Translations under genes and position numbers: made by a program | Origin: Bradyrhizobium glycinis | Lineage (GTDB): Bacteria; Pseudomonadota; Alphaproteobacteria; Rhizobiales; Xanthobacteraceae | Assembly: GCF_016031655.1 (NCBI RefSeq) | Contig: NZ_JACCHQ010000028.1 | Span: forward strand, 1-64,000 | Reading direction: 5' to 3' | Length of the DNA: 64,000 nt | The notes under the pieces: generated by a model | Told to the model about the DNA's origin: nothing | The model's input: only the letters and a program-made list of their open reading frames with translations | The model's database searches: none | Shown: positions 22,326-31,731 of the stretch, in pieces | Numbering within the stretch: the first letter of the stretch is position 1 | Layout: every line of letters starts with the position of its first letter

Positions 22326-24083
22326 TTACAACGGAAGTTCCGGCTCGCGGCGGGCGTTGCGGCGGGCATTGGTCACCGCGGGCGAGGCGGTGGAGCGGAT
22401 AAAGCTCCAGCGGATCGACGGCGCCTGGCGGGCGTTCTGACGGATCACGATCTGGGCGGTGCGGCGCGGGCCGTCATTGCCGGCCAGGAATACGCTGTCC
22501 TCGAGATCGACCTTGTCGTCCAATGCCTCGAAGGTCCAGACGTCGCGGTTCGGTAGCACCAGCATGACACCGCGCGCATCCGACAGCCGGCTCGCCTTCA
22601 CTGCGGGATGCAGATGGAAGCGCAGCGCGAAATCGGCATCGGCGCCCTTGAAGCGCCCGCCCTGCGGCGGCGATAGCGTGTCCTCGCCGTCGATGCGCGC
22701 GCCGTCATTGGCGATCATCAGCACGCGGCGGTGAATTGCGCCGAACTTGGCGAGATAGCCGTCATGCGAGGTCGTGAGCAGTGTGCCGTTCTGCACGATT
22801 TCGCGATAGCTCTCGACCTCGACGGGGCCGCTGGTGACGGGCGCACCGTGCAGGAGCCGCTTCATCGCCGACATCTCGACGAACTGACATGACGACGTCT
22901 CGTGGTAGGTCAGCGTCGAATGCGCCGCCGTGCTGCGCGCGAACGGTCGCCAATTGTCGCGGCCTGTGGTCGGCATGCCGCAATTGGTGACGATACGGCT
23001 GATGCCGGACGACAGTTCGAACGACAGGCAGCCGGCATGGGCGTCGTGGCTGACGCCGGCGGGCGGCGGCGGGCCGGTGTCGATGATCACAGTGGTCTGG
23101 CCGGCATCGAGGCGCTGAAAGCCGGTATGCGGCATGTTCGCCATCGGCGCGCCGTGGGTGTCGTCATAGGCGAGCAGCGTGGCGAGCAGGTCTGAAGACG
23201 TCGCGCTCATGCCGTTGAACAGGGCAAAATTGCCGTCGCCGTGCCGGAAGAAGCGCAGCATCGGCATCATGCGGTCGATCGCATTGAGCAGCGCCGGCGG
23301 CGGTGCGATATTGCGCGCGGCAAAAGTCTGCCGCAGTGGCAAGAGGTCGATCAAGAGCTCGATCAGCGCGCCCGGATTGCGCGAGATGTGGCCGCCATCG
23401 GGCAGGATCTGCCGTTGCAATTCGTCGGATAGCTTCTTGGAGGCGCTGCGGATGTGACGCGTCTGATTGGCGAGGCACAGGGACGCATAGCACAGCGCGA
23501 TCAGCACCTGCAGCTTCGGCACCCCGTCCGGAATGTCGACCATGGTGTAACGCAGGAAGCGGATCTCGCGCGCGAGGGCGCGCAAGTAACGGCGGTAGAA
23601 CTTGTTGTCGGTCTCGTTCAGCACCAGCGGCGCCTGCGACAGCAGCGAGATCACGCGCCGCGCCAGCACGTCGGCGCGGCGCGCGACGGGACGGCGCTTG
23701 TTGGCGGGGTTGCCGATCCAGTCCTCGATGAGCGCGCGCGCGTTCGCCCGCGTCAGCGCCGTGTCGGCGGCGCGCAAGTGCCGCAGCCAGCCGAAGCCGA
23801 GCAGCGCAACCTCCCAATCCTCCGACGGCGGCTCGAGATCGAAGATCGAGCGGCCGTGGCAATTGACGATCTTGCCGGCGAAGACGAAGCGGCCGGCATA
23901 GATCTCGGCGGCGCGGGTCGCATCAGCGGTACGCAAATCATGCGGCGCGATGATCAGCCGGTCGGTACGGCCGGGCCAGACCCGCGACAGCGCAACGGAA
24001 CCGCCGCTCGCGCGCGCGAGCATGTTCCGCGCGAAGCGGTTCATGACCAGCGTCGAGATACGTCTGCGTTGAGCGACCGACAC
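22326..24083 (-). CDS. Heparinase II/III-family protein
   Basis: A 585-residue protein with an N-terminal all-helical (alpha/alpha toroid) half containing FYRRYLRALAREIRFLRYT and PDGGHISRNPGALIELL, and a C-terminal beta-sandwich (Hepar_II_III) with DAHAGCLSFELSSG and WRPFARSTAAHSTL. Characterised relatives are polysaccharide lyases acting on uronic-acid polymers. No signal peptide is visible (start MSVAQRRRISTL is basic), so the site of action is unclear; it may work on intracellular glycan or leave by another route. It follows rsmB by about 120 bases on the same strand. Confidence 0.88.
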   Translation of the reverse strand: MSVAQRRRISTLVMNRFARNMLARASGGSVALSRVWPGRTDRLIIAPHDLRTADATRAAEIYAGRFVFAGKIVNCHGRSIFDLEPPSEDWEVALLGFGWLRHLRAADTALTRANARALIEDWIGNPANKRRPVARRADVLARRVISLLSQAPLVLNETDNKFYRRYLRALAREIRFLRYTMVDIPDGVPKLQVLIALCYASLCLANQTRHIRSASKKLSDELQRQILPDGGHISRNPGALIELLIDLLPLRQTFAARNIAPPPALLNAIDRMMPMLRFFRHGDGNFALFNGMSATSSDLLATLLAYDDTHGAPMANMPHTGFQRLDAGQTTVIIDTGPPPPAGVSHDAHAGCLSFELSSGISRIVTNCGMPTTGRDNWRPFARSTAAHSTLTYHETSSCQFVEMSAMKRLLHGAPVTSGPVEVESYREIVQNGTLLTTSHDGYLAKFGAIHRRVLMIANDGARIDGEDTLSPPQGGRFKGADADFALRFHLHPAVKASRLSDARGVMLVLPNRDVWTFEALDDKVDLEDSVFLAGNDGPRRTAQIVIRQNARQAPSIRWSFIRSTASPAVTNARRNARREPELPL

Positions 24084-24202
24084 GCCTTGCCTTGATGGGG
24101 GAGAGAGGATTCCGACGAATCCTTATTAATCCCAAAATCGGACGCCTGACACCACCTTGAACGGCGCGAATCAGCGTCGTGATCGCAAAATCCAGTGCAA
24201 AA

Positions 24203-25549
24203 TCAGGATTTAACGAGCCGGGCCGCGAAAAATCCGTCGAGCCCGCCGAGCCTGGGATCGGCGTTCGGCAGATGGCAGGGCAGGGTGCGCAGGTCGCCGT
24301 CCCGGTTGAGGATTTCGTCGAGGCCTGCAACCTCCGATGCCACGATCGGAGCGCGGCGAAGCGCGGGCTCGGCGGCGAGCAGTGCCGCCACCGCCTGTTC
24401 ACCCTCCTCGGGTTCCAGCGAACAGGTGCAATAGACCAGCGTCCCGCCCGGCTTGAGCAGCGACACCGACTTGCGCAGCAGCCGCTGCTGGAGCGCGGCC
24501 AGGGGAGCGATGTCGGAGTCCTGCCGCAGCCATGCGACGTCGGGATGCCGGCGGATCGTGCCGGTGGAGGTGCAGGGCGCATCGATCAGAATACCATCAA
24601 AGGCCTCGGCCGGGCCGGCCCATTCCACGGCGTCAGCGACGATGGTCTCGGCCTGCAGCGACAGCCGCGTCAGGTTTTCGCGCAAACGCGCCACCCGCGC
24701 CGGCGAGCGGTCGATCGCCGTGACTTGCGCGCCTGAGAGCACCAGCTGGGCGGTCTTGCCGCCGGGGGCGGCGCAGAGATCGGCAATGGACTTGCCTTTG
24801 ACGTCGCCGAACAGTCGGGCGGGCAACGCGGCGGCGGCGTCCTGCACCCACCATTGTCCTTCGGCGAAGCCGGGCAGCATGGTCACCGAACCGTGCAGCA
24901 GCATCCGCACCGTTCCCGTCGGCAGCATCTCGCCATGCAGGCGGCTCGCCCATTGGGCGGGATCCGATTTCACCGTGAGATCGAGCGAAGGTTCGTGGCC
25001 GAGCGCCGATGCCATGTCTCGTGCGGTCGCCTCGCCATAATGCGCGCTCCAGCGCGCGAGCAGCCATGGCGGCAGATCCAGCGATTGCGTCGCGACCTCC
25101 TCGGCCAGCGCCTTGCCCTCGCGCGCACAGCGGCGCAGCACGGCATTGACGAGACCGGCATAGCGCGCGGCGCGGCGGTCGGATTGCACGAGGCGGACGG
25201 AGAGATCGACCGCGGCGTGATCCGGCACGTCCATCCAAAGGATCTGCGCGGCTCCGATCAAAAGTGCGCTCTGCGCCCGCGGCGCATCGGAGGGAATGCC
25301 CTTGTCGAGCAGGCGGGACAGCACATGGCCGAGCGTGCCGAGCCGGCGCAGCACGGTGGCGACCAGGCGGCGCATCAGCGCGCGGTCGCGGTCGGCCAGC
25401 GTCTTCAGTCCGGGATGGGCACCGCCGCCGTCGAGCTGGTCGTCGAGCGTGCGGTGCTTGTGCAGAACGCCGTCAACGATGTCGGCGGCAATCCGTCGCG
25501 CCGCAAGGCCGGGCACTTCGGATGGAGGGACGAAACGTTGAGATGGCAT
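24203..25549 (-). CDS. rsmB: RsmB-type rRNA (cytosine-5-)-methyltransferase
   Basis: A 448-residue protein: a NusB-like helical domain at about 15-145 (ARRIAADIVDGVLHKHRTLDD... VNAVLRR), then a Rossmann methyltransferase. The SAM site is DLCAAPGGKT; the two catalytic cysteines are in DAPCTSTGTIRRHPD and YCTCSLEPEEGE. It methylates C967 of 16S rRNA (E. coli numbering). ATG at 25549 (MPSQRF) is used; an in-frame extension to 25597 is not family-like. It is the first gene of a row reading rsmB, heparinase, purH. Confidence 0.92.
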   Translation of the reverse strand: MPSQRFVPPSEVPGLAARRIAADIVDGVLHKHRTLDDQLDGGGAHPGLKTLADRDRALMRRLVATVLRRLGTLGHVLSRLLDKGIPSDAPRAQSALLIGAAQILWMDVPDHAAVDLSVRLVQSDRRAARYAGLVNAVLRRCAREGKALAEEVATQSLDLPPWLLARWSAHYGEATARDMASALGHEPSLDLTVKSDPAQWASRLHGEMLPTGTVRMLLHGSVTMLPGFAEGQWWVQDAAAALPARLFGDVKGKSIADLCAAPGGKTAQLVLSGAQVTAIDRSPARVARLRENLTRLSLQAETIVADAVEWAGPAEAFDGILIDAPCTSTGTIRRHPDVAWLRQDSDIAPLAALQQRLLRKSVSLLKPGGTLVYCTCSLEPEEGEQAVAALLAAEPALRRAPIVASEVAGLDEILNRDGDLRTLPCHLPNADPRLGGLDGFFAARLVKS

Positions 25550-25736
25550 GCGGAAGCAAGGTTCTGAACGAGCGGCAGTTCCGCCGCGATGGCGCATGCC
25601 TTGAGAAGGCGATCTCTGACATGCGAATATGCCAAATGTAAGAATCGCTTGCGGGTTTTTCAGCGCTCCGAGCCGATTTCAGAAATGCGTTATTGGGCAT
25701 CGCGTTGTGCCCGGTCCTGGGCTAGAAAGCGCGGCG

Positions 25737-25928
25737 ATGAGTGACCCCGTTCCCGATCGCAAACCGCTGTCGCCGGCCGCCCAGCGCGCGCTGGCCGAGG
25801 CCGAGGCGCGCCGGCAAGCTGCGGCCGCCAATGACGAGACCAAGGCGAAGGAGTTGCAGGGTCCGCAGGGGCCCGAGCCCACCCGCTACGGCGATTGGGA
25901 GCGCAAGGGCATCGCGTCCGACTTCTGA
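25737..25928 (+). CDS. DUF1674 small protein (SDHAF4-like)
   Basis: A 63-residue protein ending RYGDWERKGIASDF, the DUF1674 signature (usually RYGDWE-KG-c-DF). Its mitochondrial homologue SDHAF4/Sdh8 binds flavinylated SdhA and protects it before assembly of succinate dehydrogenase; the bacterial proteins are assumed to do likewise. The N-terminal half is Ala/Arg/Glu-rich and probably disordered or helical. ATG at 25737 (MSDPVPDRK) is the start. It is divergent from rsmB. Confidence 0.85.
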   Translation: MSDPVPDRKPLSPAAQRALAEAEARRQAAAANDETKAKELQGPQGPEPTRYGDWERKGIASDF

Positions 25929-25977
25929 TCTCGCGGTCGGAGCGGTTGGATACGCCGGGCAGAACTCGTCCCGGTCG

Positions 25978-27873
25978 TCACAGGTAATTGTGCTCTCGCA
26001 AGTAGCGGATGATGCGTTCGCAGGCCGCCTCGCTCGACAGTTCCGAGGTGTCGATGGTGATGTCCGGCGCCAGCGGCGCTTCGTAGGGGTGATCGATGCC
26101 GGTGAATGCCGGCAACTGGCCCGCCCGGGCCTTGCGATAGAGCCCCTTGGGATCGCGGCGCTCGCATTCGGCAAGCGGCGTCGCGACATGGATCTCGATG
26201 AACTCGCCCGCTTCGAGCCGCTGGCGCGCCAGCTCGCGCTCGCTGCGGAACGGCGAGATCAGCGCCACCAGCGCGATCAAGCCGGCATCGACGAACAGCG
26301 CCGCGATCTCCGCGACGCGCCGGACGTTCTCGGTTCTCTCCGCATTGGTAAAGCCGAGGTCGCGGTTGATGCCGTGACGGAGATTGTCGCCGTCGAGCAA
26401 CGCGGCATGGCGCCCGAGCTCGGCAAGCCGGCTGTCGACGAGATTGGCGATGGTCGATTTGCCGGCGCCGCTCAACCCCGTGAACCAGAGCACGCAGGGC
26501 CGTTGCTGCTTCAGCCGGGCCCGCACGGATTTGTCGACCGCAAGCCGCTGCCAATGAACGTTGGTGGCGCGGCGGAGCGACATGTCGATCATTCCCGCCG
26601 CGGCAGTGCGATGGCTGATCGGGTCGATCAGGATGAAGCTGCCCATGTCGCGGTTGTCGCGATAGGCCTCGAACACCAGCGGGCGGTCGAGATCGAGATG
26701 GACATAGCCGATCTCGTTGACGTCGAGCGTGGTGGCGCTTTCCCGCGCCATGGTGTCGATGGCGATCCGATGCTTGAGTTCCGTGATCACCGCGCCGGTC
26801 GAGGCGGTGCCGCACCGGAGCAAATAGCGCCGGCCGGTGACCATGGCCTCGCCATCGAACCAGACGAGATGAGCCGCGAGCTGATCCGACACCGGCGCTG
26901 CAGATCCGGCGGTCAGCACGTCGCCGCGGCTGACGTCGATCTCGTCGGCGAGCGTGAGGGTGATGGACTCGCCCGGTCTTGCATGATTGCGTTCGCCGGC
27001 GGGCGTGAGAATGCGTGCGATGCGGGTCTGGTGTCCCGACGGCTGCGCGCGAACGGCATCGCCTAGCGCGATCGTTCCGCTCGCGATCCGTCCGCAGAAG
27101 CCGCGAAAATCCGCATGCGGTCGGCTCACCCATTGCACCGGCAGCCGGAACGGCTGCTGCGAGGCGTCCCCGGCCACGTTGACCGATTCCAGATAGGCCG
27201 TAATGGTCGGCCCCTCGTACCAGAGCATGCGCGCGCTCGCAGCGACGATGTTGTCGCCATCGGGCGCCACGACCGGGATGCACTGGACCTGCGAGATCCC
27301 GAGCTGGCCGGCCAGAGTCAGGTATTCGGCGGTGATGGAAGCGAAGCGATCGCCGTCGAATCCGATCAGGTCCATCTTGTTCACGGCGAGCACGACGTGG
27401 CGGATGCCGAGCAGCGACAGGATGTGGCTGTGGCGCCGCGTCTGCGTGATCACGCCCTTGCGCGCGTCGACCAGCACCACGGCAAGGTCGGCATTGGAGG
27501 CGCCGGTCGCCATGTTGCGCGTATATTGCGCGTGTCCCGGCGTATCGGCGACGATGAAGCGGCGCAGCTTCGTGGCGAAGAAGCGGTAGGCCACGTCGAT
27601 GGTGATGCCCTGCTCGCGCTCGGCCTGCAACCCGTCGACCAGGAGCGCGAAGTCGAGGTCGCCGGCGGTGGTGCCGGCGGTCTTGCTCTCCGAGGCGAGC
27701 GCGTCGAGCTGGTCGTCGAGCAGCGTCTTCGAATCGTAGAGCAGCCGGCCGACCAGTGTGCTCTTGCCGTCGTCGACGCTGCCGCAGGTGACGAAACGCA
27801 GCGTCGGGCGATCGTCCTGGTCGAGCCGCGGCGCATCGGCGGCGGCGATCGTCGATGCCTCGTGATAGGACAT
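25978..27873 (-). CDS. cysN: Bifunctional sulfate adenylyltransferase large subunit / APS kinase (CysN-CysC, NodQ-like)
   Basis: A 631-residue fusion. Residues about 25-440 are an EF-Tu-like GTPase: P-loop GSVDDGKST (31-39), DTPGH, NKMD. The C-terminal 190 residues are APS kinase, with P-loop GLSGAGKST near residue 470 and LDGDNLRHGINRDLGFT. With CysD it makes APS, then phosphorylates it to PAPS. CysN-CysC fusions typify PAPS production for sulfation (NodQ) as well as assimilation. Its ATG overlaps the cysD stop (TGATG), so the two are translationally coupled, downstream of a sulfotransferase gene. Confidence 0.95.
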   Translation of the reverse strand: MSYHEASTIAAADAPRLDQDDRPTLRFVTCGSVDDGKSTLVGRLLYDSKTLLDDQLDALASESKTAGTTAGDLDFALLVDGLQAEREQGITIDVAYRFFATKLRRFIVADTPGHAQYTRNMATGASNADLAVVLVDARKGVITQTRRHSHILSLLGIRHVVLAVNKMDLIGFDGDRFASITAEYLTLAGQLGISQVQCIPVVAPDGDNIVAASARMLWYEGPTITAYLESVNVAGDASQQPFRLPVQWVSRPHADFRGFCGRIASGTIALGDAVRAQPSGHQTRIARILTPAGERNHARPGESITLTLADEIDVSRGDVLTAGSAAPVSDQLAAHLVWFDGEAMVTGRRYLLRCGTASTGAVITELKHRIAIDTMARESATTLDVNEIGYVHLDLDRPLVFEAYRDNRDMGSFILIDPISHRTAAAGMIDMSLRRATNVHWQRLAVDKSVRARLKQQRPCVLWFTGLSGAGKSTIANLVDSRLAELGRHAALLDGDNLRHGINRDLGFTNAERTENVRRVAEIAALFVDAGLIALVALISPFRSERELARQRLEAGEFIEIHVATPLAECERRDPKGLYRKARAGQLPAFTGIDHPYEAPLAPDITIDTSELSSEAACERIIRYLREHNYL

Positions 27874-28844
27874 CAGAAATATCCTTCCGCCTTCTTGCGC
27901 TCCATCGATGCGGGACTGTCCCGGTCGATCATGCGTCCCTGTCGCTCGGAGGTGCGCGACGCCGTCATCTCCTGCACGATCTCGGGCAGGGTTGCCGCCG
28001 TCGAGCTCGTTGCGCCGGTGAGGGGATAGCAGCCGAGGGTGCGAAACCTGACGGAGCGCCATTGCGGCGCTTCGCCAGGCTGCAGCGGCATCCGGTCGTC
28101 GTCCACCATGATCAACGCGCCGTCGCGCTCGACCACGGGACGCGAGGCTGCGAGATAGAGCGGAACGATCGGGATGTCCTCGAGCAGGATATAGTCCCAC
28201 ACGTCGAGCTCGGTCCAGTTCGACAGCGGAAATACCCGCATGCTCTCGCCGGGCGCGAGCCTCGTGTTGTACAGGCCCCACAGCTCCGGCCGCTGGTTCT
28301 TCGGATCCCAGCGATGCGCCGCGCTCCGATGCGAGAACACGCGCTCCTTGGCGCGCGACTTCTCCTCGTCCCGCCGCGCGCCTCCGATCGCGGCGTCGAA
28401 GCCGTGGAAGTCCAGCGCCTGTCGCAGCGCTTGCGTCTTCATGACGTCGGTGTAGCGGGCCGAGCCGTGGCTGAAAGGGTCGATGCCCTGGCTCAATCCG
28501 TCATTGTTGGTATGGACGATCAGGTCGAGGCCGAGCTCGCGCGCGCGTCGGTCCCGAAACGCGATCATCTCGCGAAACTTCCAAGTCGTATCGACATGCA
28601 GCAGCGGAAACGGCGGCTTGCCGGGATCAAAGGCCTTCATCGCCAGATGCAGCAGCACCGACGAGTCCTTCCCGATGGAATACAGCATGACCGGCTTGCG
28701 GAACTCGGCCGCCGTCTCTCGCAGGATGTGGATGCTTTCCGCCTCCAGCCGTCGAAGATGGCTGGTGGTGATACGGCGCTGCTTGCCATCGGCCATGCCG
28801 GGGACGGCTGGCGCGTCGATCGTGGGCACTTCCAACATGGTCAT
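27873..28844 (-). CDS. cysD: Sulfate adenylyltransferase small subunit (CysD, NodP-like)
   Basis: A 323-residue PP-loop ATP pyrophosphatase; the motif SIGKDSSVLLHLAMKAF and the block HVDTTWKFREMIAFRD are characteristic. With the CysN GTPase it forms APS from ATP and sulfate. ATG at 28844 (MTMLEV) overlaps the stop of the upstream sulfotransferase as ATGA, so coupling decides this start even though no ribosome site is visible. The downstream overlap with cysNC makes a tight three-gene operon. No cysH, cysI or cysG gene is nearby, arguing that this copy serves sulfation rather than cysteine synthesis (inference). Confidence 0.94.
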   Translation of the reverse strand: MTMLEVPTIDAPAVPGMADGKQRRITTSHLRRLEAESIHILRETAAEFRKPVMLYSIGKDSSVLLHLAMKAFDPGKPPFPLLHVDTTWKFREMIAFRDRRARELGLDLIVHTNNDGLSQGIDPFSHGSARYTDVMKTQALRQALDFHGFDAAIGGARRDEEKSRAKERVFSHRSAAHRWDPKNQRPELWGLYNTRLAPGESMRVFPLSNWTELDVWDYILLEDIPIVPLYLAASRPVVERDGALIMVDDDRMPLQPGEAPQWRSVRFRTLGCYPLTGATSSTAATLPEIVQEMTASRTSERQGRMIDRDSPASMERKKAEGYF

Positions 28845-29860
28845 GCGGCCGCAGCGAACCAATCGCCAAACAACTTCGCCGACGTCGCCCGAGTGAGGCC
28901 GAGATCGCCAACGCAGCCTGCAACCGAAGCGCGATAGACGTCATTGACGCCGCAACACTCAAGAACGTCCAGCACCGTCTGGCTCAGCGAGGACGTCGCG
29001 CGGCGTTGGTAGCGGTAGGCTGTATCGGAGGTATGCAGATTGGGGACGTCGTAAATAATCGCCTCACTGGGCCATATAACTCGTGCGTTATCCGCTTGGT
29101 CCGGTCCTGTCTCCCGCCAGCACGTCACCGCCTTTTCGGCAAAGCTGTTCGAAAGTCCGAGCCGGTCGAAGAGGATGCGCACCGATGATACGGGCTCCTT
29201 GCTCACTTCATACACGTAACGGGTGACCGGAATGCCGTGTCGCCTGGCATAATTCTCCACCCGCACCGCGTTAAGGGCGGCGGCAACGTAATTGTGGACC
29301 AGCGTTTTTTCAGAAGCGCGGTCCGACCATTTTTCGATCCACGACGCCAGTGAACTTGCCGGTTCGCGGTCGAGCATGATGCAATGGAGCCGGTGTCGCG
29401 GATAGCCCGCATCAATCAATATCTGTAGCGGATTGAACAGACTTTCCGCGAGCACATAGGGCCCCATCGTCTCCTTGCTGAAGATATTCGGGCTATTGCT
29501 TGCTGAGGGCACGATCCAAGGTCTCAATGAGCTACCGACCATTGCATCGCGCAGGATGGCTTTCACCGGCTGGTAGTATGAGGGCATTCCCATCGTGCCA
29601 AACAGGTTAGTCAGCGCCGTCGACCCGACGCGGCATTTCCCCCATGCGAAATGCAGCATCGGAAAATCGTGCGCCGGCCGCTGCCGAAAGCTTGCGGAAA
29701 GGCACTCAGTAACTTCCCGCATCAAAGTCTCGAGACTGACTGTTCTGGTTTGGAATTCGCCAACTGGCGAGAGCGGCATCATGTCGAGCGAGCTGGGCTG
29801 CTGGCGTATCAGATCGGCCATTCGGTGCAGGGAGTCGGCGAAGACCTGGTTGTTGTTCAT
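28841..29860 (-). CDS. PAPS-dependent sulfotransferase, substrate unknown
   Basis: A 339-residue sulfotransferase. The 5'-phosphosulfate loop is GKCRVGSTAL (74-83) and the 3'-phosphate motif is LDREPASSLASW, with Arg165 and Ser173 as expected PAPS ligands. No signal peptide or transmembrane helix, so it is cytoplasmic. It starts at ATG 29860 after AGGGAG and its stop overlaps cysD, which with cysNC makes PAPS; the operon therefore supplies its own sulfuryl donor, as nodHPQ does for Nod factor. The sequence is not obviously NodH, and no nod box is visible. Base composition is lower in GC than its neighbours. The acceptor could be a glycan, lipid or small metabolite. Confidence 0.82.
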   Translation of the reverse strand: MNNNQVFADSLHRMADLIRQQPSSLDMMPLSPVGEFQTRTVSLETLMREVTECLSASFRQRPAHDFPMLHFAWGKCRVGSTALTNLFGTMGMPSYYQPVKAILRDAMVGSSLRPWIVPSASNSPNIFSKETMGPYVLAESLFNPLQILIDAGYPRHRLHCIMLDREPASSLASWIEKWSDRASEKTLVHNYVAAALNAVRVENYARRHGIPVTRYVYEVSKEPVSSVRILFDRLGLSNSFAEKAVTCWRETGPDQADNARVIWPSEAIIYDVPNLHTSDTAYRYQRRATSSLSQTVLDVLECCGVNDVYRASVAGCVGDLGLTRATSAKLFGDWFAAAA

Positions 29861-29977
29861 GTTGGGGCTCCCTGGAACAGATACCGCTGGCGATGATGAT
29901 CGCGCTTTTCGGGGCTCCTCCTACCTATAGTTGTTTTATGGTTGCCGTCAAACCCGTGGTTTATCGGGGTTGCGACG

Positions 29978-30002
29978 GGCGAGCATCGACGCGATGCTCG
30001 CC
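29978..30002 (-). terminator. Hairpin behind the chemoreceptor gene
   Basis: GGCGAGCATCG-ACG-CGATGCTCGCC: eleven perfect base pairs and a three-base loop, 14 bases past the chemoreceptor stop. There is no U-run, but the stem is strong. Confidence 0.6.
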
Positions 30003-30015
30003 GCTTCGCCGCAAA

Positions 30016-31731
30016 TCAGGCCGCGCGCACCGTCTCGAGGAACTTCTCGACCTCGGCTTTCAGGAGTCCGCTCTCGCTGGAGAGTGTGCGCGCCGATGAT
30101 AGCACCTGTCCGGACGCAGCGCCGGTGGCGCTGGCGCCCTGGCTGACCTGAGCGATCTTGTCCGCAACTTCGACGGTTCCCTTCGCTGCCTCGTTGACAT
30201 TGCGCGCAATCTCGGCCGTCGCAGCACCCTGCTCTTCAATGGTTGCAGCGATGGTCGTCGAGATGTCCGAGATCCTGCCGATGGTGGCGCTGATCTCCTT
30301 GATCGCGCCAACGGAGTCCTCCGTCGCGCTCTGCATGCCGGCGATCTGCGCTCCGATTTCCTCCGTGGCCTTCGCGGTCTGTGCCGCAAGGGCCTTGACC
30401 TCGCTCGCGACCACGGCGAAGCCGCGGCCGGACTCGCCGGCGCGAGCTGCCTCGATCGTGGCGTTCAGAGCCAGCAGGTTGGTCTGCTCCGCAATCGCGG
30501 TGATCAACTTGACGACGTCGCCGATCCGGCCCGCAGCCTTGAGCAATTCGTTGATCTGCGCGTCGGTGCGCTCGGCCTGCCTCACCGCTTCGCCGGCGAT
30601 GCGGCTGGAATCGTGCACCTGCCGGCCGATCTCGACTACCGACGTGCTCATCTCTTCTGCGGCGGAAGCCACAGCGCCGACATTGGCGGAGGCCTCTTCG
30701 GAAGCTGCGGCCACCATCCCGGAGAGTTGCTGCGTCTCCTCTGCCGTCCCCGACAGCGTGCCGGCGGCGGATTCGAGTTGCTGGGAGGCTGACGATACCG
30801 AGTTGATGATGCTACCGACCGCGGCTTCGAACGCACCGGCGAGCTTCATCATCTCGTCCTTGCGCCGGGCGGCGGCTGCGGCCTCCAGATCCTTCTGCTC
30901 GGCTTCCATCCGCTCGATGCGGATCAGATTGTCTTTGAAGGTACGGGCCGCACGGGCGTTGTCACCGATTTCGTCGCCACGGGTCGTGAAGGGAATCTCG
31001 ATGGCCTTGTTGCCGTCGGCGAGCTGCCGCAGCACATCGCCGATATGCCGGATCGGCCGGGCGATGTTCAGCACCGCGAAGACTGCGGAACCGATCAGCG
31101 TCAACATGACGGCCACGCCTATGATCAGCGCCAAATTGGCGGTAGAATCCAATTCCTCCAGCACCTGGCTCTTACGCTTGGCCGCGTATTCGTTGGCGAT
31201 GTCCACTCCCTTGTCAATGGCAGCGTTGACTTGCCCAGCCGCCGGGAATGTACGCTCGTTAAGAACGCGGGCTTTCTCCGCTTCCGCCTCGGCCTTGGCC
31301 CCTCCATTGGAGCCAATGACGCGCTTTTGCGCCTCCGCAAGCTCGATGGCGCTGGTCAGATACGCATCCACAGCTTTCCGGGCCGCCTGGTAGGCATCCT
31401 TTGTAAACTGTTGTCTGGCCCGATCGCGCGCGGCATCAATCTCCGTGTCGGCTTTGGTCACGTTGGTGCGGAGAACCTGAAGGAGCTCGTCGATTCTTGC
31501 GACTGACTGCGCGGACGCGATCTCAAGAGCCGTTGTCTGCGCCCGCGCTATCGCTGTCTGCGCCGACTGCGCATTGCCCTTGTTGAGATAGTTGAGAATT
31601 AACAAGCCGTTGGATGCCACAATCGACCGATTGCCCAGCGCCTGATTGACCAGCATGCCACCGACCAGCAGAATGCTGATCGCTGAGACGATGCCGAGCT
31701 TTGTGCCGATACGTAATTTGAAGGATGCCAT
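30016..31731 (-). CDS. Methyl-accepting chemotaxis protein
   Basis: A 571-residue transducer. Helix 1 (about 9-30, GIVSAISILLVGGMLVNQAL) and helix 2 (about 190-212, LALIIGVAVMLTLIGSAVFAVL) flank a helical periplasmic domain rich in Ala and Gln that resembles a four-helix-bundle sensor. A HAMP domain (NIARPIRHIGDVLRQLADG) and a signalling hairpin follow, with the tip AIAEQTNLLALNATIEAARAG and GRGFAVVASEVKALA. No C-terminal CheR-docking pentapeptide is present. ATG at 31731 (MASFKLRIG) follows a GGGGG tract; a start seven codons earlier is possible. The ligand is unknown and no che genes are adjacent. Confidence 0.92.
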   Translation of the reverse strand: MASFKLRIGTKLGIVSAISILLVGGMLVNQALGNRSIVASNGLLILNYLNKGNAQSAQTAIARAQTTALEIASAQSVARIDELLQVLRTNVTKADTEIDAARDRARQQFTKDAYQAARKAVDAYLTSAIELAEAQKRVIGSNGGAKAEAEAEKARVLNERTFPAAGQVNAAIDKGVDIANEYAAKRKSQVLEELDSTANLALIIGVAVMLTLIGSAVFAVLNIARPIRHIGDVLRQLADGNKAIEIPFTTRGDEIGDNARAARTFKDNLIRIERMEAEQKDLEAAAAARRKDEMMKLAGAFEAAVGSIINSVSSASQQLESAAGTLSGTAEETQQLSGMVAAASEEASANVGAVASAAEEMSTSVVEIGRQVHDSSRIAGEAVRQAERTDAQINELLKAAGRIGDVVKLITAIAEQTNLLALNATIEAARAGESGRGFAVVASEVKALAAQTAKATEEIGAQIAGMQSATEDSVGAIKEISATIGRISDISTTIAATIEEQGAATAEIARNVNEAAKGTVEVADKIAQVSQGASATGAASGQVLSSARTLSSESGLLKAEVEKFLETVRAA

